DNA of 10,585 bases from Nanobdellota archaeon (GTDB taxonomy: Archaea > Nanobdellota > Nanobdellia > Pacearchaeales > GW2011-AR1), in the NCBI GenBank assembly GCA_030689875.1, contig JAUYHR010000096.1, positions 1 through 10,585 of the forward strand, read 5' to 3'. Below the pieces are notes generated by a model. It saw only the letters and a program-made list of their open reading frames with translations. It ran no database searches and was not told the origin of the DNA. A program made the position numbers and the translations under genes. Shown one piece after another: positions 1 to 6,111 of the stretch. Each line of letters opens with the position of its first letter. Within the stretch, counting starts at the first letter, position 1.

Positions 1-395
1 ATTAAAACATCATTCATCTTAATTAAATATCCAAGCCAGCCATCGTCTTTTGGATGAAACTGCTTGTCAATATTATATGCCGGAACAGCGGAAATTTTCA
101 AATCGCCTAAATCCAGTTCCTGACCTTGTTCAATAACTTCCATTTTAATTTGGGTTTCAAATCTTGTGATTTTGCTCTGACAATCTGCCGGCATAACTAT
201 TCTTGTTCCTTCCTGAATAATTTTGTTAATGTCTTCAAAACTGCAGTGGTCGTAGTGGCTGTGAGTTATAAGAATTAAATCTGCTTTTTCAGAAGTTTCA
301 GGAATATTATAAGGGTCAATGTAAATTCTTTTTGAATTTCTAATTAAAAATCCTGAATGTCCAAGCCATTTTAATTCAATATTTCCGATTTTCAT
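1..395 (-). CDS. MBL-fold metal-dependent hydrolase (UlaG/UPF0173-like), 3' end beyond window
   Basis: I translated this gene by hand; its first 131 codons are present and the rest lies before base 1. The protein starts MKIGNIELKWLGHSGFLI, the usual opening strands of the UlaG/UPF0173 branch of metallo-beta-lactamase-fold hydrolases. The zinc-binding HxHxDH motif is complete as HSHYDH at residues 45-50, after the predicted strand ADLILIT. A second block (DLKISAVPAYN, then HPKDDGWLGYLI) matches the family pattern of a buried strand followed by His and a Gly-rich turn. Family members are cytoplasmic phosphodiesterases, lactonases or hydrolases of unknown substrate, so only the fold and metal dependence can be stated. 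The ATG at 393-395 is preceded on the minus strand by AT-rich sequence with a weak TATA candidate near 415-426. It lies downstream of asnS on the same strand, separated by 133 bases, so it probably has its own promoter. Confidence 0.85.
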   Translation of the reverse strand, partial: MKIGNIELKWLGHSGFLIRNSKRIYIDPYNIPETSEKADLILITHSHYDHCSFEDINKIIQEGTRIVMPADCQSKITRFETQIKMEVIEQGQELDLGDLKISAVPAYNIDKQFHPKDDGWLGYLIKMNDVL

Positions 396-528
396 TTTTA
401 AAACAAAAATTTATATTAAAATTTAAGCAATACATTAAAAATCAATTTCCCTTTTAAAGATAACTGTATATTAAAAGATAATGAAAAAGTTTAAAAGAAG
501 AATTTAAAATAATCTTAAATAAAATTCT

Positions 529-1830
529 TCAAGGTTTCCACCTCGTCATCGTTCTTGGAAAAGGGATTGCATCTTTTATTGTATCAAGTCCGCAAATCCA
601 GGCAATAACTCTTTCAACTCCCAATCCAAAACCGCCGTGCGGAATGCTTCCGTATTTTCTTGTATCTAAATAAAATTCATAATTCGCGGGATCTTCACCC
701 ATTTCAATTAAATTTTTTTTAATTTTTTCAATGTCAGATTCTCTTTCGCTTCCGCCGATAATTTCTCCGTAGCCCTCGGGGGCAATAAAATCAACCCCGT
801 GAACAACTTTTTTGTCTTTAGAATCCTCTTTCATATAAAATGCTTTTACGATTTTTGGATAATTTGTAATCATAATTGGGACATCAAACATAGAACTTAA
901 TTTGTCCTCCTCAATTGTTCGCAAATCTTTTCCCCATTCAATGTTCATGTTTGCTTTTTCTTTAAGAAGTTTTAGCGCTTCTGTATAAGTCATTCTTACA
1001 AATTTTTTATTAATAACTGGTTCAAGTTTTTTTACATCTCTTTCAAGAATTTTCAGTTCTTCTTTGTTTTCGTCTAAGACTTTTTTTACAATATGTTTGA
1101 TTAATTCCTCGCCATAAAATAAAATATCTTCAAAATTTGCCCAAGCAACTTCCATTTCTGCGTGCCAGTATTCTGTCAAATGCCGTGAGGTTTTTGATTT
1201 TTCTGCTCTGAAAGAAGGAGCAATAGTGTAAATTTTTTCTAAGCTAAAAATTGCTGGTTCTGCATACAACTGCCAAGTCTGGGCGAGAAAAACTCCTTTT
1301 TGTCCAAAATATGGGACGGAAAATAATGTTGAACCGCCTTCGCACTGGACACTCTGAAAAATCGGACTTTGATATTCATAAAAATTATTCTTTCTAAAAT
1401 ATTCGTGGATTGCTCCGAAGATTGTGCTTCTAATTTTTAAAATTGCGGTCATTTTTCTGCTTCTTAACCAAAGATGTCTTCTGTCTCCGAGCAATTCTTC
1501 ATTTAAATCTTTATTAATTGGAAAACTTTCGCTTAAGCCGACGATATTTATTTTTTCGGCGGAAATTTCATAACCTGTCGGAGCTCTTTTATCTTCTTTA
1601 ATTTGACCGATAATTTCCAAACTTGCTTCAATTTGCAGTTTATCAATATCTTCCCACTGCTTTTTGAATTTTTCTTTTTTTAAAACGCATTGAATTATAT
1701 CGCTGCTGTCTCTTATCACTAAAAATTTAAATTCATTGCTTCCTCTCTCGCGATAAATCCAGCCGCGAATTGCAACTTTTCCTTTATTCTGTTTTATTGC
1801 CTCGGATATAGATATAAATTTTTCTGACAT
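529..1830 (-). CDS. asnS: Asparaginyl-tRNA synthetase, archaeal type
   Basis: This class IIb aminoacyl-tRNA synthetase charges tRNA-Asn with asparagine in the cytoplasm. At 433 residues it has the usual length of archaeal AsnRS. The N-terminal OB-fold anticodon-binding domain spans about 15-100 (GKVAIRGWIY, FLVIRDSSDIIQCVL). The catalytic domain follows: class II motif 2 starts at FRAEKSKTSRHLTEYWHAEME (FRAE at 207-210), and motif 3 is GGFGLGVERVI at 399-409. The Glu in HAEME and the GGSERE block at 359-364 fit the active site. I favour AsnRS over AspRS because motif 2 continues as HLTEYWHAEMEVAW and motif 3 as VERVIAWICGL, where AspRS typically has an FTSID-type motif 2 and different residues after motif 3. 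The ATG at 1828-1830 lies 36 nt from an AGAAA element and about 26 nt from a TATA-like box, which supports this start and a leaderless mRNA. The stop is TGA. Whether the enzyme also tolerates Asp cannot be read from sequence alone. Confidence 0.95.
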   Translation of the reverse strand: MSEKFISISEAIKQNKGKVAIRGWIYRERGSNEFKFLVIRDSSDIIQCVLKKEKFKKQWEDIDKLQIEASLEIIGQIKEDKRAPTGYEISAEKINIVGLSESFPINKDLNEELLGDRRHLWLRSRKMTAILKIRSTIFGAIHEYFRKNNFYEYQSPIFQSVQCEGGSTLFSVPYFGQKGVFLAQTWQLYAEPAIFSLEKIYTIAPSFRAEKSKTSRHLTEYWHAEMEVAWANFEDILFYGEELIKHIVKKVLDENKEELKILERDVKKLEPVINKKFVRMTYTEALKLLKEKANMNIEWGKDLRTIEEDKLSSMFDVPIMITNYPKIVKAFYMKEDSKDKKVVHGVDFIAPEGYGEIIGGSERESDIEKIKKNLIEMGEDPANYEFYLDTRKYGSIPHGGFGLGVERVIAWICGLDTIKDAIPFPRTMTRWKP

Positions 1831-1851
1831 ATAAAAATATAAGAAAACAAG

Positions 1852-1866
1852 ATTAAAAGGATTTCT
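1852..1866 (-). promoter_or_regulatory. Archaeal BRE/TATA promoter of asnS
   Basis: On the minus strand AGAAA (1862-1866) is followed by TTTTAATC (1852-1859). The box is centred about 26 nt before the A of the asnS ATG, the spacing expected when transcription starts at the start codon. Confidence 0.6.
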
Positions 1867-1962
1867 ATAAGCCTGTAATTTGACTTTGTAAAATAAATAA
1901 TTAAATTGACTTACTTTTTATCAAGGATTTTCATAAATCAAAGAAGTTGGAGATTAATAAAA

Positions 1963-2574
1963 TTAATCTTTCCAAGAACCATTTAGTTTTTTATGTTCTT
2001 TTATTTTATTTAAATATTCATTAAGTTCTTTTTGCTCATCATCCAGCATTTTTTCTCCCTTTTTTGTTTCTTTTGTATATGTTCTGTCTATGATAAAGGA
2101 AGGTTTTCCTGATTTAAAATCAGCTCCCCCGACAGCTAATTCTTCTATTTTAAGATTTTTGTCAAGAGAATAGAATTTGTATACTTTATAATTCATTTCT
2201 TTATTTTCTTTTTCATCATTAAACAAATTGTCCATCAAACAATATTTGAAAAATTCTTCTTTAGAAACTTTTAATGAACCTTTTGGATTAAAGGGATTAG
2301 AATAAATTGTTTTAAATTTAAAATTCTCTTTTGCAATTTTATATCTAATATATTTTTTTAAATGAACTTCTTTTTTAAGCACTAAATAATCATATAGATG
2401 ATCAAAATTAAGTTCTTCTTCTATTGTATCGATATTTAATGTATCTATAATTGTAATTCCTTCTGTGTCATATTTTTTGCTTCCAAGTTCACCTTGACAA
2501 CTAGTCAAAGAGGCGGATAATCCAATTCCTGATAAAATCATTCCCAAATTTTTAAGAGTTTTTTTAATCTTCAT
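1963..2574 (-). CDS. Putative secreted lipoprotein, function unknown
   Basis: The 203-residue product begins with a lysine-rich n-region (MKIKKTLKN), a hydrophobic stretch (LGMILSGIGLSASL) and a lipobox LTSC at 23-26, so Cys26 is the predicted lipidated first residue of the mature protein, with Gln27 next. Anchoring to the outer face of the cytoplasmic membrane is therefore likely. The mature part is hydrophilic, rich in Lys, Glu, Tyr and Phe, with no membrane segment and no motif I recognise. The region around 125-165 (YKVYKFYSLDKNLKIEELAVGG) has an alternating pattern that could be beta strands, and the C-terminus is charged and probably helical (DDEQKELNEYLNKIKEHKK). It is flanked on the same strand by asnS downstream and the coiled-coil gene upstream, with its own promoter. 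Bacterial-style lipoproteins are known in some archaea, but the lipobox could also be fortuitous in an ordinary signal peptide. Confidence 0.7.
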   Translation of the reverse strand: MKIKKTLKNLGMILSGIGLSASLTSCQGELGSKKYDTEGITIIDTLNIDTIEEELNFDHLYDYLVLKKEVHLKKYIRYKIAKENFKFKTIYSNPFNPKGSLKVSKEEFFKYCLMDNLFNDEKENKEMNYKVYKFYSLDKNLKIEELAVGGADFKSGKPSFIIDRTYTKETKKGEKMLDDEQKELNEYLNKIKEHKKLNGSWKD

Positions 2575-2602
2575 TTTGTTATGTCACTTTAAAATGAAAG
2601 AT

Positions 2603-2618
2603 GTATATAAAGATTTCT
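2603..2618 (-). promoter_or_regulatory. BRE/TATA promoter of the lipoprotein gene
   Basis: Minus strand reads AGAAATCTTTATATAC, with AGAAA at 2614-2618 and a strong TATA box at 2603-2611. Its centre is about 33 nt from the ATG, so a short 5' leader of about 7 nt is expected, unlike the leaderless neighbours. No Shine-Dalgarno sequence is seen in that leader. Confidence 0.65.
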
Positions 2619-2625
2619 GTATTAC

Positions 2626-2632
2626 AAAAAAA
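2626..2632 (-). terminator. Oligo-T stretch downstream of the coiled-coil gene
   Basis: Seven Ts in a row on the minus strand, about 17 nt after the stop of the 2649-3023 gene and just before the next promoter. Archaeal RNA polymerase terminates intrinsically at such oligo-T tracts without a hairpin. In an AT-rich genome this is only suggestive. Confidence 0.35.
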
Positions 2633-2648
2633 TAAATTTTTTTAAATA

Positions 2649-3023
2649 TTATTCCCTCTTTCTCTCAAGCAATTCAACTCTTTGCTGTAATTTGTAAATT
2701 TGATTTGAAAGCTCTTCAAGTTTGTCAGTCATATAAGTTAATCTTTTTACGAGTTTTTGCCGTCTTTCTTCTAAATCCGAAGTTGAGGATTCTGCGGTTG
2801 TTTGGGGCGCGCTTTCTGAAGAACTGCTTGAACCTCCAAATCCAAAAAAGTTTCCAAAAAATCCTCCTGAACTTCCGGCATTTGCAGAATTTGCCGACGT
2901 ATCTTGTGAATTAGAAGTTGGAGTTAAATCTTTTACCTCTTCTTCAGGGAGTTCTTCTTTTGGAAATCTTTCTTTATATCTTGTTAAATCCAGAACTTTA
3001 TTCTTTTTTTTGAACCATGTCAT
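2649..3023 (-). CDS. Small three-part protein: WFKKK start, Gly/Ser/Phe-rich linker, C-terminal coiled coil
   Basis: The 124-residue product has no signal peptide or full membrane segment. Residues 1-22 (MTWFKKKNKVLDLTRYKERF) resemble the WFKKK...DLT openings I recall from short uncharacterised DPANN proteins; this is memory of a pattern, not a database match. Residues 35-82 are low-complexity Ser/Ala/Asn/Gly and include a Phe-rich core, GGFFGNFFGFGG at 53-64. Residues 83-123 are a clear heptad-type coiled coil (LEERRQKLVKRLTYMTDKLEEL... KLQQRVELLERK). The layout suggests a short basic/aromatic binding motif tethered by a flexible linker to an oligomerising helix. It is divergently placed from the 472-residue gene across a structured intergenic region. 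The start is supported by a TATA box 26 nt upstream (3045-3054). Function unknown. Confidence 0.75.
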   Translation of the reverse strand: MTWFKKKNKVLDLTRYKERFPKEELPEEEVKDLTPTSNSQDTSANSANAGSSGGFFGNFFGFGGSSSSSESAPQTTAESSTSDLEERRQKLVKRLTYMTDKLEELSNQIYKLQQRVELLERKRE

Positions 3024-3044
3024 AAATAATGAACGAATAAATTA

Positions 3045-3054
3045 TTTATAAATT
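3045..3054 (-). promoter_or_regulatory. TATA box of the coiled-coil gene
   Basis: Minus strand AATTTATAAA is centred about 26 nt upstream of the ATG at 3021-3023, giving a leaderless start. The AGAAA element seen in other promoters of the window is absent here. Confidence 0.5.
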
Positions 3055-3091
3055 TAGTTATTTTGTTGATTTTGTTTGAATCATCTGCTAT

Positions 3092-3143
3092 GAAGTTGCC
3101 CCGCCCACCAGCGCTTCGCTCCCCCTACCTCCTGCCCAACTTC
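3092..3143. repeat. Inverted repeat enclosing a C-rich (minus-strand G-rich) core
   Basis: GAAGTTG at 3092-3098 is the exact reverse complement of CAACTTC at 3137-3143. Inside are several C runs on the plus strand and a tiny hairpin AGCG-CTT-CGCT at 3110-3120. On the minus strand the core has G runs of 3 or more at four places, which could form a G-quadruplex with long loops. The stem alone is short. Confidence 0.5.
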
Positions 3144-3155
3144 CAATTTAATTCG

Positions 3156-3190
3156 TATTTATTTTTTAAGTTTGTCTCGTGCAAACGCTC
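3156..3190. repeat. Degenerate 35-base direct repeat, copy 1
   Basis: Aligned without gaps to 3211-3245 it matches at 28 of 35 positions, sharing TATTTATT, TTTAAGTTT, TCTC and the closing CGCTC. The two copies start 55 bases apart and each is followed by a C-rich tail. Confidence 0.55.
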
Positions 3191-3210
3191 TGCTCCCGAC
3201 CCCGCTCATT

Positions 3211-3245
3211 TATTTATTCTTTAAGTTTATCTCACGAAGTCGCTC
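3211..3245. repeat. Degenerate 35-base direct repeat, copy 2
   Basis: Partner of 3156-3190. The mismatches cluster in the second half, around CACGAAGT, while the ends are conserved. Two copies are too few and too divergent to call a CRISPR array. Confidence 0.55.
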
Positions 3246-3258
3246 GCCCTTTATTTTT

Positions 3259-3310
3259 TTGTAGCTTTCCAAATTTTGGTAAAAACCCAAAACTTCCAAC
3301 AAAGCTACAA
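3259..3310 (+). promoter_or_regulatory. Long hairpin just upstream of the 472-residue gene's promoter
   Basis: TTGTAGCTTT (3259-3268) pairs perfectly with AAAGCTACAA (3301-3310), and inside it TTTTGG (3274-3279) pairs with CCAAAA (3287-3292). The outer arm ends two bases before the AGAAA element at 3313. It is not followed by a T run on the plus strand, so it does not look like a bacterial-type terminator. It may be an operator or part of a transcript from further upstream. Confidence 0.45.
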
Positions 3311-3312
3311 TT

Positions 3313-3330
3313 AGAAACCTTTTTTAAATA
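3313..3330 (+). promoter_or_regulatory. BRE/TATA promoter of the 472-residue gene
   Basis: AGAAACC (3313-3319) is followed by TTTTTAAATA ending at 3330. The box is centred about 25 nt before the ATG at 3350, fitting a leaderless transcript. Confidence 0.6.
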
Positions 3331-3349
3331 CTAAAATATATTAATATTA

Positions 3350-4768
3350 ATGGTAGAATCAGTTTCAGATATCATTCAGAGAATCAGCCAATATTATAAA
3401 AAAAAGGGAAAGCCCGAGGCAGAGCATGTTATTGTGTATGATTCAGCTGCAGAGGGATTAGAGCCGATTTATTTTTTTATTACAGATTTGATGGGGGATT
3501 TTGGATTAAAAACAGAAAAATTAATTGATAACTTTACTTCTTCTCCCGGCTCCGGGCATTTTGGGGAGCTTGGACAGAGAGCGACGATTATGCAGCAGCA
3601 GGGAACAAAAATTTTGGCGGATATCAACGCTGTTTTAAGGAGCGTTTTAAATTTAATTTATGACTTAAAAGATTTTAAAACAAGATTGCAACAATACAAC
3701 GGGCTTAAATCAAAAGACAGACTAATACACGACGCTGCCACGCTTTCTCTGAAACAAATTTGGATGGATAAGGTGGATATACAAAAAGGAAATTCTTCTA
3801 TAAAATCAATGGCGCTTGGACAGGCGGGATTTATAACTTTAATTGATGCTTTTTTGTCTGTAGCGGATGAAAAAGAAGCTGACAAGATTGATTTAAACGA
3901 CCGCATTAAAAGAATCTTGAAACCGAGAATACAAGAATTTAATATTTGGCTTTCTCAATCTGAAAATGAATTAAAAAAAAGATATGAATTAGAAAAAAAT
4001 TATTTGAGAAGCCAGGTGAATAGTTTAAAACTTTATTCCCGATGGGCAAAGCCGTATTTAAAAGCCGCGCAGCAGCTTGAACAAAAAGAATCCGGCAGAA
4101 ACATTGATTTAGTCAAAACTTTTAATACGATTCTTCTTGAATTGACTTTATTTGGAAAATCAAAACTTGACATTAAATCTTCAGCATTTGCAGGAGATCT
4201 CCCCCAGGAGTTTGCAAAAGACAATTTTTTAAAAAAACAAAAAAGAAATTATAATGTCTGCATTTTAGTTGATTTTTATTTCAGAGGAATTCCCCAGAGA
4301 GTAAGCCAACAGCAGGCGCACTATTCTTTTGGAGGAAAAACAACAGCGACGTTCAAGGCTTATGTTTTAAATGACGACGAGATAGAAAAATTAAATCAGG
4401 AGCTTTCAAAATCAGATTTAGGAGATGTTTTTGGGCTGATTGAAGGCGCAACAACGGACAGCTTGGGAAGATTGCAGGAAGAAATAGATTCTTTTTTAAA
4501 TGAAAAAGATGAAGGGGCTGAAAAAGAAAAGAAAAGTTCAGAAGTGAATCCGTTTTTGGCGTTGATTGGGAAATATGAAAAATCTTCAAAACAAAAAGAA
4601 GAAAAGAAAAAAGAAGGAGCAGAAAAAAAAGAGATAAAAGAAATCAAGAAAGATACATGGATAGAAGCTGAATTAATAAGGCCTTTAGCTGCAAAAAAAG
4701 CAGGTGAGATGGCATTTAATTTATTTAACACTTACAAAAAAGCCCATGGAATGGTGAGTTATATTTAA
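3350..4768 (+). CDS. Conserved-looking, mainly helical cytoplasmic protein, function unknown
   Basis: The 472-residue protein has no signal peptide or membrane segment. I do not recognise its family. Residues 1-20 form an amphipathic helix. Residues 35-300 are predicted largely helical with long charged helices (for example 180-245, RIKRILKPRIQEFNIWLSQSENELKKRYELEKNYLRSQV). A shorter segment at 300-340 (YNVCILVDFYFRG, TTATFKAYVL) looks like beta strands. Residues 384-435 are a Lys/Glu-rich linker interrupted by the hydrophobic patch NPFLALIGKYE at 400-410. The last 37 residues (WIEAELIRPLAAKKAGEMAFNLFNTYKKAH) form an ordered helical end. Compared with the nearby secreted genes the codons are more GC-rich and the gene looks long established. 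The start is supported by the promoter 25 nt upstream. Its divergent partner is the small coiled-coil protein, which may be a functional companion. Size and architecture would suit a scaffold or nucleic-acid-associated protein, but nothing proves this. Confidence 0.85.
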   Translation: MVESVSDIIQRISQYYKKKGKPEAEHVIVYDSAAEGLEPIYFFITDLMGDFGLKTEKLIDNFTSSPGSGHFGELGQRATIMQQQGTKILADINAVLRSVLNLIYDLKDFKTRLQQYNGLKSKDRLIHDAATLSLKQIWMDKVDIQKGNSSIKSMALGQAGFITLIDAFLSVADEKEADKIDLNDRIKRILKPRIQEFNIWLSQSENELKKRYELEKNYLRSQVNSLKLYSRWAKPYLKAAQQLEQKESGRNIDLVKTFNTILLELTLFGKSKLDIKSSAFAGDLPQEFAKDNFLKKQKRNYNVCILVDFYFRGIPQRVSQQQAHYSFGGKTTATFKAYVLNDDEIEKLNQELSKSDLGDVFGLIEGATTDSLGRLQEEIDSFLNEKDEGAEKEKKSSEVNPFLALIGKYEKSSKQKEEKKKEGAEKKEIKEIKKDTWIEAELIRPLAAKKAGEMAFNLFNTYKKAHGMVSYI

Positions 4769-4840
4769 TTTTTAGAAAAATTTATTTATTTTATAAAAAT
4801 AGAAAATCGAACTAGCGAGTAGAGTTATATCTGAAAAAAA
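4769..4840. terminator. T/A-rich convergent intergenic region, likely terminators for both strands
   Basis: Right after the plus-strand stop comes TTTTTAGAAAAATTTATTTA, and right after the minus-strand stop comes a T7 tract on that strand (4834-4840). Both fit archaeal oligo-T termination. The middle part AATCGAACTAGCGAGTAGAG is unusually GC-rich but shows no clear structure. Confidence 0.4.
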
Positions 4841-5218
4841 TTATTTTACATAATGGTCCATAACTTCTTTTTGCCCTTTTTTATAAATTCTTATCTCTCT
4901 GGTTACATCGCCCTTTGAATTATAAAAATATAAACTGGTCATTTCTTTCTCTGATTTTTCATTTTTATAAGATATAAACCACTCGTCTTTAATTTTTTGC
5001 CCTTTATCATCATATCCATAAAAATGAGTGTGTTTAATATCTCCGTCACTTTTCAGGAATTTTATTATTAATTGATTTTTTTTATTATATTTTAAAATTT
5101 GCCAATCATCAAAGAATACTTCATATCCGTCTGCAGTTTTTAGAGTATCCTGACTATAAGAATTAAAACTTCCCAATCCAATCATTCCAGCGACTAAATA
5201 ATTTTTTAAGTTTTTCAT
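4841..5218 (-). CDS. Secreted YwqK/MORN-like repeat protein, paralogue of 5698-6024
   Basis: The 125-residue product has a bacterial-style signal peptide (MKNLKNYLVAGMIGLGSFNSYS) with predicted cleavage S22|Q23, so the mature protein starts QDTLKTADGY. The rest contains short imperfect repeats of the form Y-x-D/N-x-K-G-x-(I/V)-x-x-E, at about 66-81 (FYGYDDKGQKIKDEWF) and 96-116 (LYFYNSKGDVTREIRIYKK). These resemble the repeats of bacterial YwqK-family and MORN-like proteins, which form beta-hairpin stacks of unclear role and are common in Bacteroidota. It is the last gene of the operon, starting 6 nt after the preceding stop, without a Shine-Dalgarno sequence. A 46-base stretch encoding its cleavage site and mature N-terminus is 43/46 identical to that of the first gene of the operon. 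The YwqK family call is from pattern only; export is better supported than function. Confidence 0.75.
   Translation of the reverse strand: MKNLKNYLVAGMIGLGSFNSYSQDTLKTADGYEVFFDDWQILKYNKKNQLIIKFLKSDGDIKHTHFYGYDDKGQKIKDEWFISYKNEKSEKEMTSLYFYNSKGDVTREIRIYKKGQKEVMDHYVK
5123..5168 (-). repeat. 46-base direct repeat, copy 1 (coding)
   Basis: Matches 5929-5974 at 43 of 46 bases. It codes for the signal peptidase site and first mature residues NS(Y)SQDT(L)KTADGY in the 125-residue protein. Confidence 0.85.
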
Positions 5219-5224
5219 TTTTTT

Positions 5225-5701
5225 TCATTTTCTTTTTGTTTGAAGTATCTCACCAAGCATTTCTTCTGATCCATAATCAACAGGAGCTGTTAATTTAAAT
5301 GACTCTTTTACATATTTCTTTAATTCTTTTCTCATTGCCGCTTCTGAATCTTTATGGATGTATGATCCTTCAAAATTAAAATTAACCGGAATTATAACTG
5401 CTTCTTTATTTTTGTTGTAGGTTAAAAAGAAAGTTTTTGCTGGGGGTAAAAGAAAATCCCTCCCATTTATTAAATTCATGTAAGGCACCTTTGCTTTAAA
5501 ATTTGTTTTTATAGAATCAATGCAAAGAGCATATGTTGAAATAGAATCAATTTCTAAAGAAACTTTTCTTAAATTAAGGTGGGAACTTAAATATGCAATT
5601 GCAACTCCTGCAGGTTTTTGCGCTTTAACCTCGTTAGGCAAAGCTAATCCTAATGTTGCTGCTAAAGCTGTTGTTGTTAAAATTTTTGTTAGGTTTTTCA
5701 T
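5225..5701 (-). CDS. Secreted protein, possibly LEA14/WHy-like beta-sandwich
   Basis: The 158-residue product starts with a textbook signal peptide (MKNLTKILTTTALAATLGLALPNEVKA) and predicted cleavage A27|Q28. The mature part has alternating beta-like segments: LNLRKVSLEIDSIS, ALCIDSIKTNFKAKVPYMNLINGRDF, LLPPAKTFFLTYN, and EAVIIPVNFNF. Strand order and the 'ingr-f-lppa...-iPV-f' rhythm recall LEA14/WHy domains, a fibronectin-like fold found in bacterial and archaeal secreted proteins, but this is a weak resemblance. The C-terminus (AAMRKELKKYVKESFKL) is helical. The gene sits between the two paralogous YwqK-like genes. Its ATG overlaps the TGA of the upstream gene (ATGA, 5698-5701), so the genes are probably translationally coupled. 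Exact role unknown; likely extracellular. Confidence 0.75.
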   Translation of the reverse strand: MKNLTKILTTTALAATLGLALPNEVKAQKPAGVAIAYLSSHLNLRKVSLEIDSISTYALCIDSIKTNFKAKVPYMNLINGRDFLLPPAKTFFLTYNKNKEAVIIPVNFNFEGSYIHKDSEAAMRKELKKYVKESFKLTAPVDYGSEEMLGEILQTKRK

Positions 5702-6024
5702 TTTTCTAATTCACGATTTATAACTCCCTTTATTTTTCCTTCTTTATTATAAATTGTTTCTGTCATTAATTGTCCTTTCTCATTATAGGCATATTCCCTA
5801 TCTTTCATATCTTTACTAAAAGTTGTTAATTTTGTTAATTTTCCAGCATTATATTCACGAATTTCTTTCCAATCTTTTCCTTTTATTACCGCGTCTTGAA
5901 TAATATATCCTTCTTTATTTTTTATGGTATATCCGTCTGCAGTTTTTATTGTATCCTGACTAAAAGAATTAAAAGTTAAACCTGCTAAAAGTAATGTTCC
6001 GAGAGTTTTTGATATCTTTGTCAT
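5698..6024 (-). CDS. Secreted YwqK/MORN-like repeat protein, first gene of operon
   Basis: The 108-residue product has a signal peptide (MTKISKTLGTLLLAGLTFNSFS) with predicted cleavage S22|Q23, at exactly the same residue number as in its paralogue at 4841-5218, and the same mature start QDT(I)KTADGY. Two imperfect tyrosine-containing repeats follow at about 54-71 (EIREYNAGKLTKLTTF) and 76-100 (REYAYNEKGQLMTETIYNKEGK), of the YwqK/MORN-like type. In bacteria the YwqK name comes from an antitoxin family, but many members are simply repeat proteins, so a toxin-antitoxin role is not claimed. The operon continues with a 4-base stop/start overlap. The ATG at 6022-6024 is 37 nt from an AGAAA element and about 26 nt from a TATA box, so its mRNA should be leaderless. 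It is transcribed divergently from the transglutaminase-like gene. Confidence 0.75.
   Translation of the reverse strand: MTKISKTLGTLLLAGLTFNSFSQDTIKTADGYTIKNKEGYIIQDAVIKGKDWKEIREYNAGKLTKLTTFSKDMKDREYAYNEKGQLMTETIYNKEGKIKGVINRELEK
5929..5974 (-). repeat. 46-base direct repeat, copy 2 (coding)
   Basis: Partner of 5123-5168, differing at three bases. It covers the same codons of the 108-residue paralogue. Sequence on either side diverges quickly. Confidence 0.85.
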
Positions 6025-6044
6025 ATTCTAATAACCCTTTTAGA

Positions 6045-6061
6045 TATTTAAATAACTTTCT
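6045..6061 (-). promoter_or_regulatory. BRE/TATA promoter of the secreted-protein operon
   Basis: Minus strand AGAAAGTTATTTAAATA: AGAAA at 6057-6061 and TTTAAATA at 6045-6052. The box centre is about 25 nt before the ATG at 6024, fitting leaderless transcription. Confidence 0.65.
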
Positions 6062-6079
6062 ATGGCGTAGTAACTTTAA

Positions 6080-6106
6080 AATTAATACATTAGAAAAGCT
6101 TATAAT
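6080..6106 (+). promoter_or_regulatory. Promoter of the 6128 operon, near copy of the 8081 promoter
   Basis: The 27 bases begin AATTAATACATTAGAAA (with AGAAA at 6092-6096) and end with the TATA-like TTATAAT at 6100-6106. The box is centred about 25 nt before the ATG at 6128. The element matches 8081-8107 at 24 of 27 positions, differing only in the three bases between BRE and TATA box. The upstream half extends beyond what the basal factors TFB and TBP need, so it may bind a specific activator. Confidence 0.7.
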
Positions 6107-6111
6107 TACAA

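Larger units (their letters stand above)
3024..3349. other. 326-base intergenic region with no gene: C-rich patches, repeats, hairpin, two divergent promoters
   Basis: No credible ORF or tRNA is visible on either strand. Unlike the AT-rich surroundings, about 3098-3137 and 3180-3250 are rich in C on the plus strand (CCCCGCCC, CTCCCCC, CTCCCGACCCC, CTCGCCC). The region holds an inverted repeat (3092-3143), a degenerate direct repeat (3156-3190 and 3211-3245), a 10-base-pair hairpin (3259-3310), and the promoters of the two divergent genes at its ends. It could encode a structured small RNA, carry dispersed genomic repeats, or be protein-binding DNA. Confidence 0.7.

Noticed and set aside
429..437. 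Third copy of AATACATTA, as in the 6080 and 8081 promoters
   Set aside because: It is on the plus strand with no plus-strand gene after it and lacks the rest of the element; nine AT-rich bases can recur by chance.
3156..3245. Possible CRISPR array
   Set aside because: Only two degenerate copies (28/35), no third unit at the same spacing and no cas genes in the window.
3259..3310. Bacterial-type intrinsic terminator
   Set aside because: No gene on the plus strand ends upstream and no T run follows the hairpin; on the minus strand it is followed by As.
4353..4731. Minus-strand ORFs inside the 3350-4768 gene
   Set aside because: They are shadows of a well supported plus-strand gene, with Phe/Ser/Leu-rich low-complexity translations and no promoter.
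4800..4830. Fragment of a tRNA T-loop (AATCGAACTAGCGAG)
   Set aside because: No matching acceptor stem, anticodon arm or T-stem can be built around it.
5698..6024. YwqK-like genes as antitoxins of a toxin-antitoxin pair
   Set aside because: Both YwqK-like products carry signal peptides, and no toxin-like gene sits next to them. The family name alone does not support such a role.
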